This document shows, piece after piece, positions 62,130 to 64,000 of a stretch of DNA of 64,000 nt (position 1 is its first letter; the number at the start of each line of letters is the position of its first letter). The translations under genes were made by a program, and so were the position numbers. The notes under the pieces are model-generated. The model saw only the letters and a program-made list of their open reading frames with translations, did no database searches and had not been told where the DNA came from. Source of the stretch: Macrostomum hystrix (taxonomy: Eukaryota; Platyhelminthes; Macrostomidae); the NCBI GenBank assembly GCA_950097015.1, contig CATNEN010000015.1, forward strand, positions 94,501 to 158,500, given 5' to 3'.

Positions 62130-62386
62130 CTGCACAATGATTGATTTCGATGAACTTGTGTAAAAATATAATGCTAAGATACTGACAAACACATTATGAT
62201 TCAATGAGGGTTTAGCTGGACCCTGCGTCTGAAAGTCTGTGTGGCAGTCGGTGCTTGAAGCACGCACAGTCAATGTGAACGAGATTCCATGAGGGTTTAG
62301 ATGGACCCGCAGCTTATAATTCGCCCAATTATAATGATATTCATTAAGTAAAGCCAATGCACTATTGCAGCTTTGGTGTAACTAAA

Positions 62387-63022
62387 CTAAGCAACACTCA
62401 CCGATTCAGAATGATGACGTTGTGGTGACGGCTTTCGGTCTTGTATTTTGTTAGCCGATGACCTGATCATGAGATGCACAGCACTTGAGTCGGATTCTTC
62501 GACAATAGCATTCTCCTTTGATGGCTGGAGCGCCAAGTTACTGGGAGAGTTCTTCTTGCCTCCAGTATGATTTCTCCGAGTCTGAAGAGCAGTCGCTGAC
62601 TCTTGAGTAGCTGTGGTCAACCTGGCCGATGCTGAGGGTTGTTCACGCAACTTCTGAACTGATGTCGGCTTGGTCACTGCCTTCTCTAAACTCGGTTCAT
62701 CGCCAGACGCGCACAGCTCGCTGTCGCAAGCGTCAGCGTCAGCATCAGCATTGGAAGATCCCTCTGCTTGTGGGATGGTCACGTCGCTGTCCATCTGCAC
62801 AATGATTGATTTCGATGAACTTGTGTAAAAATATAATGCTAAGATACTGACAAACACATTATGATTCAATGAGGGTTTAGCTGGATCCTGCGTCTGAAAG
62901 TCTGTGTGGCAGTCGGTGCTTGAAGCACGCACAGTCAATGTGAACGAGATTCCATGAGGGTTTAGATGGACCCGCAGCTTATAATTCGCCCAATTATAAT
63001 GATATTCATTAAGTAAAGCCAA
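62387..63022 (-). pseudogene. Second copy of the recombinase 5' exon
   Basis: This frame begins like exon 1 of the recombinase gene (MDSDVTIPQAEGSSN at about 62794), then continues with a different, basic/serine-rich segment (TALQTRRNHTGGKKNSPSN). It ends at a donor-like GAATCG|GTGAGT near 62400. It lacks the zinc finger. It could be an alternative 5' exon or a decaying duplicate. Its frame is open upstream of the ATG as well. Confidence 0.55.
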
Positions 63023-63051
63023 TGCACTATTGCAGCTTTGGTGTAACTAAA

Positions 63052-63597
63052 CTAAGCAACACTCACCGATTCAGAATGATGACGTTGTGGTGACGGCTTT
63101 CGGTCTTGTATTTTGTTAGCCGATGACCTGATCATGAGATGCACAGCACTTGAGTCGGATTCTTCGACAATAGCATTCTCCTTTGATGGCTGGAGCGCCA
63201 AGTTACTGGGAGAGTTCTTCTTGCCTCCAGTATGATTTCTCCGAGTCTGAAGAGCAGTCGCTGACGACTCTTGAGTAGCTGTCGTCACTGATGTCGCATG
63301 GCGTTGATGCGTTTTCTTTTGATCAGCTTTACGAAATGTGGAATCCAAGGCAACTGGGTGTTCGTCTGTGCGGACGGCGAAAATCTGGTTGACTGCTCTC
63401 ACTTTTGCTTCTCTTTTATGTACCCTGGCCGATGCTGAGGGCTGTTCACGCGACTTCTGAACTGATGTCGGCTTGGGCAGCGCCTTCTCTAAACTCGGTT
63501 CATCGCGAGACGCGCACAGCTCGCTGTCGTAAGCGTCAGCATCAGCATTGGAAGATCCCTCTGCTTGTGGGATGGTCACGTCGCTGTCCATCTGCAC
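63052..63597 (-). pseudogene. Third copy of the recombinase 5' exon
   Basis: It is nearly identical to the second copy over its 3' half and has the same GTGAGT donor near 63064. It differs by an in-frame segment of about 135 nt (starting VHKREAKVRAVNQ) between SAR and TTATQ. The ATG of MDSDV lies at about 63591. As with copy 2, it may be an alternative first exon. Confidence 0.55.
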
Positions 63598-64000
63598 AAT
63601 GATTGATTTAGATGAACTTGTGTAAAAATATAATATAAGATACTGACAAACACATTATGATTCAATGAGGGTTTAGCTGGACCCTGCGTCTGAAAGTCTG
63701 TGTGGCAGTCGGTGCTTGAAGCACGCACAGTCAATGTGAACGAGATTCCATGCATGAGGGTTTAGATGGACCCCACGTATGAAAGTCTGTTTGGCAGTCG
63801 CTGTTTGAAGTACCCAAAGTTATTTTGAACGAGATTCAATGAGTGTCTAGCTTGGACCCACTTCTGAAAGTCTGTTTCTTACAGCACTTCATGTTTGTGA
63901 ACTGGATTCAAAGAGGGTTTAGCTGGACCCCGCCTTTGAAATAGGAATGTCTCGAATGAAATTGGGGCTCGACATTTGATTTTGAGTTAAAGAGCAATAA

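Larger units (their letters stand above)
62130..64000 (-). repeat. Tandem repeats of about 664 bp, plus shorter degenerate repeats
   Basis: Landmarks such as caccgattcagaatgatgac recur at a spacing of 664 bp (62400 and 63064), and the sequence between the 5'-exon copies (gagggtttagctggaccc, gcagtcggtgcttgaagcac) is conserved in all of them. From 63660 to the window end a unit of about 105 bp built on gtttagctggaccc repeats in degenerate form. Confidence 0.85.

Noticed and set aside
61412-62357. Start of the recombinase protein at the upstream ATG (62357)
   Set aside because: The extra N-terminal sequence lies in the conserved spacer of the tandem repeat, and the ATG of MDSDV is shared by all three copies, so the downstream start is more likely.
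63052-63597. The extra 135-nt block of the third 5'-exon copy as a removable intron
   Set aside because: It has GT and AG at its ends, but removing it would create TGA directly after the junction, so it is not a simple retained intron.

Overview
This window is animal nuclear DNA. The genes are split by short GT-AG introns, coding exons are GC-rich while intergenic DNA is AT-rich, and the proteins have metazoan-only architectures: ionotropic glutamate receptors, a ROR-type receptor, a TGF-beta pseudoreceptor-like protein and a claudin-fold protein. Compact introns and dense repeats would fit a lophotrochozoan or flatworm-like invertebrate, but I cannot place the species from sequence alone.

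Layout: 1-5250 is AT-rich, with a minisatellite and a deleted mariner element. A claudin-like 4TM gene lies at 5363-6139 (+). A minisatellite field follows (7.7-8.5 kb). From 9.0 to 35.7 kb there are four tandem ionotropic glutamate receptor (iGluR) genes, all on the minus strand, named here A (9021-13423), B (17727-22801), C (25078-28868) and D (30920-35670). I could reconstruct all thirteen exons of each gene. The four summed coding lengths (2505, 2484, 2517 and 2511 nt) are all multiples of three, and internal exon sizes are almost identical. A and B form one subfamily and C and D another. Each pair shares an indel-free near-identical tract that includes introns, which suggests recent gene conversion. 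Gene C carries an in-frame TGA.

A three-exon BAMBI-like single-pass receptor gene occupies 37102-42363 (-). A nested transposon complex lies at 45.4-47.6 kb: a 263-bp hAT-type MITE inside a 3'-helicase Helitron inside a MITE with an 8-bp target duplication. The ectodomain, transmembrane and juxtamembrane exons of a ROR-like receptor (Ig, Frizzled, Kringle, TM) lie at 49934-52999 (+). A 1.7-kb 46-bp minisatellite follows, and no kinase exon is visible. Two TA-flanked DNA elements lie side by side at 56.0-57.2 kb.

The right end (58939-62129, -) holds a two-exon gene of 955 codons. It encodes zinc fingers, a tyrosine-recombinase-like catalytic domain and a C-terminal Myb/SANT-like segment. Upstream of it, its 5' exon has been tandemly copied in units of about 664 bp.

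The iGluR array is a locus for diversifying ligand-gated channels: the ligand-binding and pore exons diverge while amino-terminal-domain exons are homogenised within pairs. The tyrosine-recombinase gene with its amplified 5' exon is the least conventional system in the window.
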